Assembly: GCF_020164745.1 (NCBI RefSeq) | Contig: NZ_JAIUGV010000003.1 | Span: forward strand, 248,001 to 312,000 | Length of the DNA stretch: 64,000 nt | Direction of reading: 5' to 3' | From: Mesorhizobium sp. ES1-4 | Lineage (GTDB): Bacteria > Pseudomonadota > Alphaproteobacteria > Rhizobiales > Rhizobiaceae | Shown here: positions 16,661-24,523 of the stretch, piece by piece | Numbering within the stretch: the first letter of the stretch is position 1 | How the letters are laid out: each line of letters starts with the position of its first letter | The notes under the pieces: generated by a model | What the model was told of the DNA's origin: nothing | What the model saw: the letters and a program-made list of their open reading frames with translations, nothing else | The model's database searches: none | Translations under genes and position numbers: made by a program

Positions 16661-17594
16661 CTGCGACTACACGATCCACGGGCGCCATCACCATTTCGGC
16701 TGGGACAATTCGTTCGTCCCGGCCGAGCGGGTGGCGCCCGGCTCGACCATCGAGTTCCAATGCCTCGATTCCTCGGGCGGCCAGTTGCAGCCCGACAGCA
16801 CCGTCGCCGACATCGCCAAGCTCGACTTCGCCCGGATCAATCCGGTCACCGGGCCGATCTTCGTCGAGGGCGCAGAGCCGGGCGATGCGCTGAAGGTGAC
16901 GATCGAGATGTTCAAACCGTCCGGCTTCGGCTGGACGGCCAACATTCCAGGTTTCGGCCTGCTCGCCGACGACTTCAAGGAGCCGGCGCTCAACATCTGG
17001 AAGTACGATGCGTCGTCGCTGGAACCGGCATTGTTCGGCAAAAACGCCCGCGTGCCGCTGAAGCCGTTTGCCGGCACCATCGGCAACGCACCGGCCGAGA
17101 TGGGACACCATTCGGTGGTGCCGCCGCGCCGCGTCGGCGGCAATCTCGACATCCGCGATCTCGCCGCCGGCACCACGCTCTACCTGCCGGTCGAGGTCTC
17201 GGGTGCGCTGTTTTCAGTCGGCGACACCCACGCCGCGCAAGGCGACGGCGAGGTCTGTGGCACCGCAATCGAAAGCCCTATGGATGTCGTGCTCAAGCTT
17301 GACCTGGTCAAGGACGCCAGGCTGAAAACGCCGCGCTTCACCACGTCAGGCCCGGTGACGCGCCATCTCGACGCCAAGGGTTACGAGGTGACGACCGGTA
17401 TCGGCCCCGACCTGATGACGGGCGCCAGGGAGGCCGTCGCCCAGATGGTCGACCTGCTCGCCGGCCGCTACAAGATCGACCCGGTCGAAGCCTACATGCT
17501 GGCCTCGGTCTGCGGCGATCTCAGGATCAGCGAGATCGTCGACATGCCGAACTGGGTGGTTTCGTTCTATTTTCCACGCTGCGTGTTTGAATGA
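16650..17594 (+). CDS. Acetamidase/formamidase family protein
   Basis: 314 residues of the FmdA/AmdA family, which hydrolyses formamide or acetamide to the acid and ammonia in the cytoplasm. Typical segments are HGRHHHFGWDNSFVPAERV, GDTHAAQGDGEVCGTAIESP and the EAYMLASVCGDLRISEIVD C-terminal helix. The start overlaps the end of the binding-protein gene by 11 bases. Its place inside an AmiC/AmiR-headed transport operon makes release of ammonia from imported amides the natural role. Confidence 0.9.
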   Translation: MCNNCDYTIHGRHHHFGWDNSFVPAERVAPGSTIEFQCLDSSGGQLQPDSTVADIAKLDFARINPVTGPIFVEGAEPGDALKVTIEMFKPSGFGWTANIPGFGLLADDFKEPALNIWKYDASSLEPALFGKNARVPLKPFAGTIGNAPAEMGHHSVVPPRRVGGNLDIRDLAAGTTLYLPVEVSGALFSVGDTHAAQGDGEVCGTAIESPMDVVLKLDLVKDARLKTPRFTTSGPVTRHLDAKGYEVTTGIGPDLMTGAREAVAQMVDLLAGRYKIDPVEAYMLASVCGDLRISEIVDMPNWVVSFYFPRCVFE

Positions 17595-17664
17595 TTTTGC
17601 GTTTGCGCCAAGGCACCCCCCTCTGCCCTGCCGGGAGTAAATCCCTCCCAAGGTCACGCGTGGC

Positions 17665-19500
17665 ATGACCTCAGCCAGCGAAACAGTCCTTGCCATCGCC
17701 GATCTCTGCGTCTGCGTGCGCGGCGAGGAGAGCGAGCGCGAGGTCGTCTCGAACCTATCCCTGACGCTCGGGCGCGGCGAAACGCTTTGCATTGCCGGCG
17801 AGTCCGGCTCCGGCAAATCAATGACCGCATTGGCGATCATGCGATTGCTGCCGCAGCCCGCGGCGCGCATATCGTCCGGCGCTATCCATCTGGGCGGCAC
17901 CGAGCTGACCACCCTGGACGAACGCCGCATGCGCCATATTCGCGGCAACCGCATCGCCATGATCTTCCAGGAGCCGATGACTTCGCTCAACCCGGTGCTC
18001 TCGATCGGCCGGCAGCTGACCGAATCCATCGAGGCGCATACCGGCCTGTCGCGGGCCGAGGCCCGCCAGCGCGCCGTTGAGGCGCTGACGGCGGTGCGCA
18101 TTCCGGGGGCCGAAAGCCGGCTAAGGCAGTTCCCGCACGAGCTCTCCGGCGGCATGCGCCAGCGGGTGATGATCGCCATGGCGCTGGCGCTCGAACCGGA
18201 CGTTCTGATCGCCGACGAGCCGACGACGGCGCTCGATGTCACGGTGCAGGGCGAGGTGCTGGAGCTGCTGCGCGATCTGCAGCAAAAGCATGGCACCAGC
18301 GTCATCCTGATCACCCATGACATGGGCGTGGTCGCCGAAATGGCCGACCGCGTCATCATCATGCGGCATGGAAGCATGGTCGAGGAAGGCGCGACATCGG
18401 ACATTTTCGCCCGACCGCAAGCCGACTACACGCGCGAACTGCTCGCCGCCGTGCCGCGCATAGGCAAGCGACGGGATCCTGACTCGGCGCTGGCCCCCTC
18501 GGCCGTGGCATCAACTTCCTCTTCTCCCCCACGGGGAGAAGGTGGCCCGCAGGGCCGGATGAGGGGGCCTTCCGCCGAGCATTCGGTCCCGGTCGCCGTG
18601 GTCAACGACCTACACGTCCGCTTCGACCTGCGCGGCGGCGTATTCGGCCGGGTCAACGCCAGAGTCCACGCCGTCGAGGGTGTCAGCTTTTCCATCGCGC
18701 CCAACGAGACGCTGGCGTTGGTCGGCGAATCCGGCTGCGGCAAGTCGACCACCGCCAAGGCGCTGGCCGGGCTGGTGCCGTACAGCGGCGACATCGTCGT
18801 CGGTGGCCGCAACCTGTCCGGCCTCGGCCGCGACGAGCGCAAGGCGGTGCGCCGCGACGTGCAGATGATTTTCCAGGACCCCTACGCCTCGCTCGACCCG
18901 CGCATGCGCGTCGGCGATCTCGTGGCCGAACCGCTGGTCATCCACGGCATCGCCTCTAAGGAAGAGCGCCGCGAGCGGGTGGCCGCCTTGTTCGACCGTG
19001 TCGGCCTGTCGGCCGGCCAGATGGAACTCTATCCGCATGAGTTTTCCGGCGGCCAGCGCCAGCGCGTCTGCATCGCGCGTGCCTTGGCGCTCCGGCCGAA
19101 ACTGATCATCGCCGATGAAAGCGTGTCCGCGCTCGACGTCTCGGTGCAGGCGCGCGTGCTCGATCTGCTGCAGGAATTGCAGCGCGAATTCGGCGTGGCC
19201 TATCTCTTCATCTCGCACGACATGGCCGTGGTCGAGAACATCTCCGATCGTGTCGCCGTCATGTATCTCGGCCAGATCGTCGAGATGGGCACACGCGACC
19301 AGGTCTTCTCCAGCCCGCGCCACCCCTATACCAAACGGCTGATCGAAGCCGTGCCGGTGCCGGATCCCGCGCGGCGCAGAAGCCGTTTCGCCCGCCTCGA
19401 CCAGGAAATCCCCAGCGCCACCCGCCGGATCGGCGAGGCGCCGCTGAAACTGGCGCTGAGCGATGTCGGCAACGGCCATCTCGTCGCCGCCGAAGGCTGA
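17665..19500 (+). CDS. Dipeptide ABC transporter ATP-binding protein, DppD-DppF fusion
   Basis: 611 residues containing two complete ABC ATPases. Domain 1 (about 5-265) has Walker A GESGSGKSM, signature LSGGMRQRV and Walker B VLIADEPTTALD. Domain 2 (about 310-590) has Walker A GESGCGKST, signature FSGGQRQRV and a Walker B reading LIIADESVSALD, with Ser where Pro is usual. Both have the C-terminal oligopeptide extension. The linker around residues 276-302 is encoded by a genomic palindromic repeat (18491-18570) read through in frame. It energises the permeases upstream, from which it is separated only by the formamidase gene. Confidence 0.92.
   Translation: MTSASETVLAIADLCVCVRGEESEREVVSNLSLTLGRGETLCIAGESGSGKSMTALAIMRLLPQPAARISSGAIHLGGTELTTLDERRMRHIRGNRIAMIFQEPMTSLNPVLSIGRQLTESIEAHTGLSRAEARQRAVEALTAVRIPGAESRLRQFPHELSGGMRQRVMIAMALALEPDVLIADEPTTALDVTVQGEVLELLRDLQQKHGTSVILITHDMGVVAEMADRVIIMRHGSMVEEGATSDIFARPQADYTRELLAAVPRIGKRRDPDSALAPSAVASTSSSPPRGEGGPQGRMRGPSAEHSVPVAVVNDLHVRFDLRGGVFGRVNARVHAVEGVSFSIAPNETLALVGESGCGKSTTAKALAGLVPYSGDIVVGGRNLSGLGRDERKAVRRDVQMIFQDPYASLDPRMRVGDLVAEPLVIHGIASKEERRERVAALFDRVGLSAGQMELYPHEFSGGQRQRVCIARALALRPKLIIADESVSALDVSVQARVLDLLQELQREFGVAYLFISHDMAVVENISDRVAVMYLGQIVEMGTRDQVFSSPRHPYTKRLIEAVPVPDPARRRSRFARLDQEIPSATRRIGEAPLKLALSDVGNGHLVAAEG
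18491..18570 (+). repeat. Palindromic rhizobial-type repeat inside the ABC ATPase linker
   Basis: The stem CTTCTCCCC (18521-18529) pairs with GGGGAGAAG (18533-18541). It is followed by GGTGGCCCGCAGGGCCGGAT and a G-rich end. This layout is a familiar intergenic repeat of Mesorhizobium and related genomes. Here it sits inside an open reading frame and translates as a Ser/Pro/Gly/Arg-rich linker. A related repeat with a CCTCTCCCCGT stem is at 63822-63876. Confidence 0.7.
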
Positions 19501-19793
19501 AGGGGCCTGCCGACCCTGCCAGGCGCCGCCGACCCACCATGGCGCTCGCCGGCATGGTCGTGCCGCCATAGCCGTGCCGGCGTCGCGGTTCACATGTTCG
19601 TGTCTCTGCCGCAGTCGAGGCCGGCCAACCGGCTTGCTGCCGGTATCGCGGCAGGCCGCTACGAGCCTTCGGGCATAAATCCGTGATCGGCCCTTGCCGT
19701 TCCGCCTCATTTTCCTCATGTTCCCTGATGCTTGAAAATGATGACCGATCGTAGGGAGCGGCCGGATTCATCGGAACGGGAGGAAGTAAACTC

Positions 19794-21002
19794 ATGAAGC
19801 TATGCTATTTCGTTTCCGCCGCGCTTCTCGCGGCCACCGCGATTCCTGCCTCGGCGGCCGGGATTTCCGACGGCAAAGTCAAGATCGGCATCCTCAACGA
19901 CCAATCCGGCGTCTACGCCGATTTCGGCGGCAAATGGTCGGTCGAGGCGGCCAAGATGGCGGTCGAGGATTTCGGCGGCAAGGTGCAGGGAGCGCCGGTC
20001 GAGGTCATCAGCGCCGACCATCAGAACAAGCCCGATATCGCCTCCAACATCGCACGCCAGTGGTACGACACCGAACAGGTCGACGCCATCATGGAGCTGA
20101 CGACCTCTTCGGTCGCACTCGCCGTGCAGGGCATTTCCAAGGAAAAGAAGAAGATCGACATCGTCACCGGTGCCGCGACCACCGACCTGACCGGAAAGCA
20201 GTGCTCGCCCTACGGCTTCCACTGGGCCTATGACACCCATTCGCAGGCGGTGGGAACCGGCGGCTCGCTGGTGCAGCAGGGCGGCGACAGCTGGTTCTTC
20301 CTCACCGTCGACTATGCCTTCGGCTATTCATTGAAGGAGCAGACCGCCAAATTCGTCGAGAGCCATGGCGGCAAGGTGCTGGGGGAGGTGCGTTATCCCC
20401 TGGGCTCGACCGACTATTCGTCCTTCCTGCTGCAGGCGCAATCGTCGGGCGCCAAGGTCATCGGACTGGCCAATGCCGGCCTCGACACCTCCAACTCCAT
20501 CAAGCAGGCGGCCGAATTCGGCATCGTGCAAGGCGGCCAGCGCCTGGCGGCGCTGCTGTTCACGCTGTCCGAGGTGCATGGGCTCGGCCTGCAGGCGGCG
20601 CAAGGCGTCGTGCTGACCGAGGGCTTCTACTGGGACCGTGACGACAAGAGCCGCGAGTTCGGGCAGCGCTTCTTCAAGCGCACCAACCGCATGCCGAACA
20701 TGATCCAGGCGGCGACCTATTCGGCGGTGACGCAATACCTGAAGGCCATCGACAAGGCCGGCACCGACGAGACCGAAGCCGTCGCCAAGCAATTGCATTC
20801 GATGCCGGTGAACGACGTCTTTACCGCCAACGGCAAGGTCCAGGCCGACGGCAACATGGTGCACGACATGTATCTCTACCAGGTCAAGGCGCCCAGCGAG
20901 AGCACCAAGGATTGGGACTATTACAAATACCTTGCCACCATTCCCGGCAACGAAGCATTCCTGAGCGAGAAGGAAAGCGGCTGCCCGACGGCGGCCCAGT
21001 GA
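19794..21002 (+). CDS. Branched-chain amino acid/amide-type ABC transporter substrate-binding protein
   Basis: 402 residues. The signal peptide MKLCYFVSAALLAATAIPAS is followed by AAGISDGKVKIGILNDQSGV, the start of a LivK/UrtA-type periplasmic protein (Peripla_BP_6). The ribosome site GGGAGGAAG lies before the ATG. It heads a five-gene operon with two ATPases and two permeases. HAAT-family receptors bind leucine-type amino acids, amides, urea or aromatic acids. The neighbourhood (amide operon just upstream) suggests a nitrogen compound, but the ligand is not readable from sequence. Confidence 0.9.
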   Translation: MKLCYFVSAALLAATAIPASAAGISDGKVKIGILNDQSGVYADFGGKWSVEAAKMAVEDFGGKVQGAPVEVISADHQNKPDIASNIARQWYDTEQVDAIMELTTSSVALAVQGISKEKKKIDIVTGAATTDLTGKQCSPYGFHWAYDTHSQAVGTGGSLVQQGGDSWFFLTVDYAFGYSLKEQTAKFVESHGGKVLGEVRYPLGSTDYSSFLLQAQSSGAKVIGLANAGLDTSNSIKQAAEFGIVQGGQRLAALLFTLSEVHGLGLQAAQGVVLTEGFYWDRDDKSREFGQRFFKRTNRMPNMIQAATYSAVTQYLKAIDKAGTDETEAVAKQLHSMPVNDVFTANGKVQADGNMVHDMYLYQVKAPSESTKDWDYYKYLATIPGNEAFLSEKESGCPTAAQ

Positions 21003-21793
21003 CCGTCGCGGCCATGGCGCCGCCCGACCTCGACAGAAGTGAACCGCGGGTGGTGCTTTCCGCCCGCGGCCTGAGGCGCGACTTTGCCGGCTTCGTCGCC
21101 GTCAGGAACGTCGACCTCGATGTCCGTCATGGCAACATCCATGCCCTGATCGGACCCAACGGCGCCGGCAAGACGACCGTTTTCAACCTCCTGACGAAAT
21201 TCCTGGCGCCGACCAGCGGCAGGATCGAGCTGCTCGGCCACGACATCACCCGCACGCCGCCGGCCAGGGTGGCGCGGATGGGGCTGGTGCGCTCGTTCCA
21301 GATATCGGCGACTTTTCCGCACCTCAGCGTGCTCGACAATGTGCGCGTCGCGCTGCAGCGGCCGGCCGGGCTCGGCATCCAGTTCTGGCGCTCGCTGGCG
21401 GCGCTCGATCGGCTGACGCCGCGCGCAATGGAGCTGCTGCGCTCCGTCGGCCTCGACGATGCCGCCAACAGGCCGGCCGGCGATCTTTCCTACGGCAGGA
21501 AACGCGTGCTCGAGATCGCCACGACACTGGCGCTGGATCCGAAAGTGCTGCTGCTGGACGAGCCGATGGCCGGCATGGGCCATGAGGACGTGGCCACGGT
21601 TTCCGCCATCATCCGCTCCGTGGCGAGCGACCGCGCCATATTGATGGTCGAGCACAATCTGACCGTCGTGGCCGATCTGTGCGACTGGATAACGGTGATG
21701 CAGCGCGGCGAGGTGCTTGCGGCCGGCGACTACGCCACCGTCAGCCGCGACGAGCGCGTCAAGGTTGCCTATATGGGCACCGCCGATGACTAG
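20999..21793 (+). CDS. livG: Branched-chain-type ABC transporter ATP-binding protein (LivG-like)
   Basis: The ABC ATPase has Walker A GPNGAGKTTVFN, signature DLSYGRKRVLEIA (the LSYG variant typical of LivG) and Walker B VLLLDEPMAGMG. A GTG at 20999 overlaps the previous stop and gives 264 residues. An ATG at 21014 is the alternative and would remove five residues. It overlaps the livF-like gene by 8 bases. Confidence 0.9.
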   Translation: MTVAAMAPPDLDRSEPRVVLSARGLRRDFAGFVAVRNVDLDVRHGNIHALIGPNGAGKTTVFNLLTKFLAPTSGRIELLGHDITRTPPARVARMGLVRSFQISATFPHLSVLDNVRVALQRPAGLGIQFWRSLAALDRLTPRAMELLRSVGLDDAANRPAGDLSYGRKRVLEIATTLALDPKVLLLDEPMAGMGHEDVATVSAIIRSVASDRAILMVEHNLTVVADLCDWITVMQRGEVLAAGDYATVSRDERVKVAYMGTADD

Positions 21794-22496
21794 CGCCGCG
21801 CCCCTGCTTGCCGTCCGCGGTCTCAACGCCTGGTATGGCGAGAGCCATGCGCTGCACGGCGTCGACCTCGAGGTGTTTGCCGGCGAGACCGTGACATTGC
21901 TTGGCCGCAACGGCGTCGGCAAGACGACGACGCTGCGCGCCATCATGGGCCTGATCCGCCGGCGGACGGGCGAAGTCGTTTTCGATGGCGCCGACCTGAT
22001 GCGGCTGCCGCTGCACCGCACAGCCCACCAGGGCATCGGCTTCGTGCCGGAGGAGCGCGGCATCTTCGCGACGCTGACCGTCGACGAGAACCTGGTGCTG
22101 CCGCCGGTCGTCGCCCGGGGCGGCATGAGCGTCGAGGAAATCTTCGATCTCTTTCCCAATCTGAAGGAGCGGCGCAACAGCCCGGGCACGCGGCTCTCGG
22201 GCGGCGAACAGCAGATGCTGGCGATCGCGCGCATGCTGCGGACCGGCGTCAAGATGCTGCTTCTCGACGAACCGACCGAAGGCCTCGCCCCGGTGATCGT
22301 GCAGCGCATAGGCGAGCTGCTGGTGACGCTGAAGAAGCGCGGCATGACGATCCTGCTGGTTGAGCAGAATTTCCGCTTCGCCAGCCGTGTCGCCGACCGT
22401 TTCTACCTGATGGAGCACGGCAAGGTCGTGGCCGGGTTCCCCACCGGCGAACTGGCGGACCGCATGACGCTGCTCCACGAAATTCTGGGTGTATGA
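21786..22496 (+). CDS. livF: Branched-chain-type ABC transporter ATP-binding protein (LivF-like)
   Basis: 236 residues from the ATG at 21786. Walker A is GRNGVGKTTTLR, the signature is RLSGGEQQMLAIAR and Walker B is MLLLDEPTEGLAPV, all characteristic of LivF. The segment GFVPEERGIFATLTVDENL is also typical. The gene partners LivG on the LivHM permeases. An open frame extends upstream inside livG but is not coding. Confidence 0.92.
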   Translation: MTSAAPLLAVRGLNAWYGESHALHGVDLEVFAGETVTLLGRNGVGKTTTLRAIMGLIRRRTGEVVFDGADLMRLPLHRTAHQGIGFVPEERGIFATLTVDENLVLPPVVARGGMSVEEIFDLFPNLKERRNSPGTRLSGGEQQMLAIARMLRTGVKMLLLDEPTEGLAPVIVQRIGELLVTLKKRGMTILLVEQNFRFASRVADRFYLMEHGKVVAGFPTGELADRMTLLHEILGV

Positions 22497-22503
22497 TGAC
22501 GCC

Positions 22504-23391
22504 ATGACGATGATCTTCGGCATCCCCGTCCAGGCATTGCTCGGCCAGTTGCTGGTCGGCCTGATCAACGGTTCCTTCTACGCCATGCTGAGCCTGGGCC
22601 TGGCCGTCATCTTCGGCCTGCTGCGCGTCATCAATTTCGCCCATGGCGCCCAGTACATGCTGGGCGCCTTCGTCGGCTATCTCCTGCTCACGCATCTCGG
22701 CATCGGCTATTGGCCGGCGCTGGTCCTGGCGCCGCTGATCGTCGGCCTGTTCGGCGTCGTCGTCGAGCGCCTGGCGCTGTCCAGGCTCTACGACACCGAC
22801 CCGCTCTACGGCCTGCTCTTCACCTTCGGCCTCGCGCTTGTGCTGGAAGGCATATTCCGCTACTATTACGGCGTCTCGGGAAACCCCTACGCCGTGCCGC
22901 CGCTGCTGGCCGGCGGCACCAATCTCGGCTTCATGTTCCTGCCCAACTATCGCGGCTGGGTCGTGGTCGCCTCGCTGATCGTCTGCTTCGGAACCTGGGC
23001 GCTGATCGAGAAGACCAGGCTCGGGTCCTACCTGCGCGCGGCAACCGAGAATCCCCGTCTCGTCCAGGCCTTCGGCGTCAACGTGCCGTTGCTGTTGACC
23101 CTCACCTACGGCCTCGGCTCCGCCCTGGCCGGGCTTGCCGGCATCCTGGCGGCGCCCGTCTATCAGGTCAGCCCGCTGATGGGGTCGGATCTCATCATCG
23201 TCGTCTTCGCGGTGGTCGTGATCGGCGGCATGGGGTCGATCCTCGGCGCCATCGTCACCGGCTACATGCTCGGCCTGGCCGAAGGCCTGACCAAGGTCTT
23301 CTACCCCGAGGCCTCCAACCTCGTGGTCTTCGTCATCATGGCGATCGTGCTCCTGGTGCGGCCGGCCGGCCTGTTCGGAAGGGATGCCTGA
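22504..23391 (+). CDS. livH: Branched-chain-type ABC transporter permease (LivH-like)
   Basis: 295 residues with about eight membrane spans. NGSFYAMLSLGLAVIFGLLR and VINFAHGAQYMLGAF are the LivH signature. The cytoplasmic segment ALIEKTRLGSYLRAATENP is the ATPase contact loop. I chose the ATG at 22504, eight bases after livF. A GTG at 22489 would add VYDDA, which is less family-like. Confidence 0.9.
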   Translation: MTMIFGIPVQALLGQLLVGLINGSFYAMLSLGLAVIFGLLRVINFAHGAQYMLGAFVGYLLLTHLGIGYWPALVLAPLIVGLFGVVVERLALSRLYDTDPLYGLLFTFGLALVLEGIFRYYYGVSGNPYAVPPLLAGGTNLGFMFLPNYRGWVVVASLIVCFGTWALIEKTRLGSYLRAATENPRLVQAFGVNVPLLLTLTYGLGSALAGLAGILAAPVYQVSPLMGSDLIIVVFAVVVIGGMGSILGAIVTGYMLGLAEGLTKVFYPEASNLVVFVIMAIVLLVRPAGLFGRDA

Positions 23392-23410
23392 CATGTCGGA
23401 AGGAACTGGC

Positions 23411-24382
23411 ATGGCCGATCTCAGCCTTCGCGAGACGTCGGCCAAACCCTCGGCAAGGCTTGAATGGGCGCTGGTCGGGCTCGGCATCCTGGCGCTGCTG
23501 GCCGCACCCTTCTTCGTCTACCCGATCTTCCTGATGAAGATGCTGTGTTTCGCGCTGTTTGCCTGCGCCTTCAACCTCCTGCTCGGCTATACCGGCCTCT
23601 TGTCCTTCGGCCACGCCACCTTCTTCGGCGGGGCGGCCTATTTCACCGCCCACGCCGTCAAGGTGTGGGGCTGGCCGCCGGAAGCCGGCGTCCTGCTCGG
23701 CATGGCGGGCGCGGCATTGCTCGGCCTCGTCATGGGTTTCTTCGCCATTCGCCGGCAAGGCATCTATTTCGCCATGATCACGCTGGCGCTGTCGCAGATG
23801 TTCTTCTTCTTCTGCGTGCAAGCGCCGTTCACGCAGGGCGAGGACGGCATCCAGGGCGTGCCGCGCGGCATGCTGTTCGGCATCCTCGACCTCAACGCCC
23901 CGATGAACATGTATTATTTCGTGCTTGTCGCGGTCCTGGTCGGCGTCTTCGCCATCTGGCGCATCGTCAATTCGCCCTTCGGCATGATCCTGCGCTCGAT
24001 CCGCGAAAACGAGAGCCGCGCCATTTCGCTGGGCTATTCCGTAGCCAGCTACAAGCTCGGCGCCTTCGTCATGTCGGCGGCGCTGGCCGGGCTCGCCGGC
24101 TCGCTCAAGGCGATCGTCTTCCAGTTCGCCACCCTCACCGACGTCACTTGGCAGATGTCGGGCGAGGTGATCCTGATGACGCTTCTGGGCGGCATCGGCA
24201 CCATGGTCGGCCCGATCATCGGCGCCAGCCTCGTCGTCGGCCTGGAAAACACGCTGGCGACATCCGGCTTCCCGGTGACCATCGCCACCGGGCTGATCTT
24301 CATGGTCTGCGTGCTGGTGTTTCGGCGCGGGATTGTGGGCGAGGTTTACGCGCGGGTGATCGGGCGCGCGGGGACGGGGTGA
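23411..24382 (+). CDS. livM: Branched-chain-type ABC transporter permease (LivM-like)
   Basis: About 323 residues with the LivM features LLGYTGLLSFGHATFFGGAA and ILRSIRENESRAISLGYSV. The start at 23411 has a strong GGAAGGA site; an ATG at 23393 directly after livH is the alternative. The last 155 or so bases, encoding GASLVVGLENTLATSGFPV and onward, recur twice downstream as decayed fragments (28308-28436 and 31272-31431). This 3' end therefore marks the edge of the accessory region. Confidence 0.92.
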   Translation: MADLSLRETSAKPSARLEWALVGLGILALLAAPFFVYPIFLMKMLCFALFACAFNLLLGYTGLLSFGHATFFGGAAYFTAHAVKVWGWPPEAGVLLGMAGAALLGLVMGFFAIRRQGIYFAMITLALSQMFFFFCVQAPFTQGEDGIQGVPRGMLFGILDLNAPMNMYYFVLVAVLVGVFAIWRIVNSPFGMILRSIRENESRAISLGYSVASYKLGAFVMSAALAGLAGSLKAIVFQFATLTDVTWQMSGEVILMTLLGGIGTMVGPIIGASLVVGLENTLATSGFPVTIATGLIFMVCVLVFRRGIVGEVYARVIGRAGTG

Positions 24383-24385
24383 AAG

Positions 24386-24401
24386 GCGGCGGACACGCCG
24401 C
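24386..24401 (+). terminator. Possible weak hairpin after livM
   Basis: GCGGCG (24386-24391) and CGCCGC (24396-24401) pair around GACA, three bases after the livM stop. No T-run follows, so it is only a weak terminator candidate. Confidence 0.25.
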
Positions 24402-24523
24402 AGCCTCACCATCGCCGGGACCTTCCAGACCGAAGCGGCGCATCCCAAGGGGCTGGAACAAAGATGGCCCGTCGGCGTTACATCGCGTTGTGCTAATTCA
24501 CCATTCGCCAAGGGAGGGGTGCG

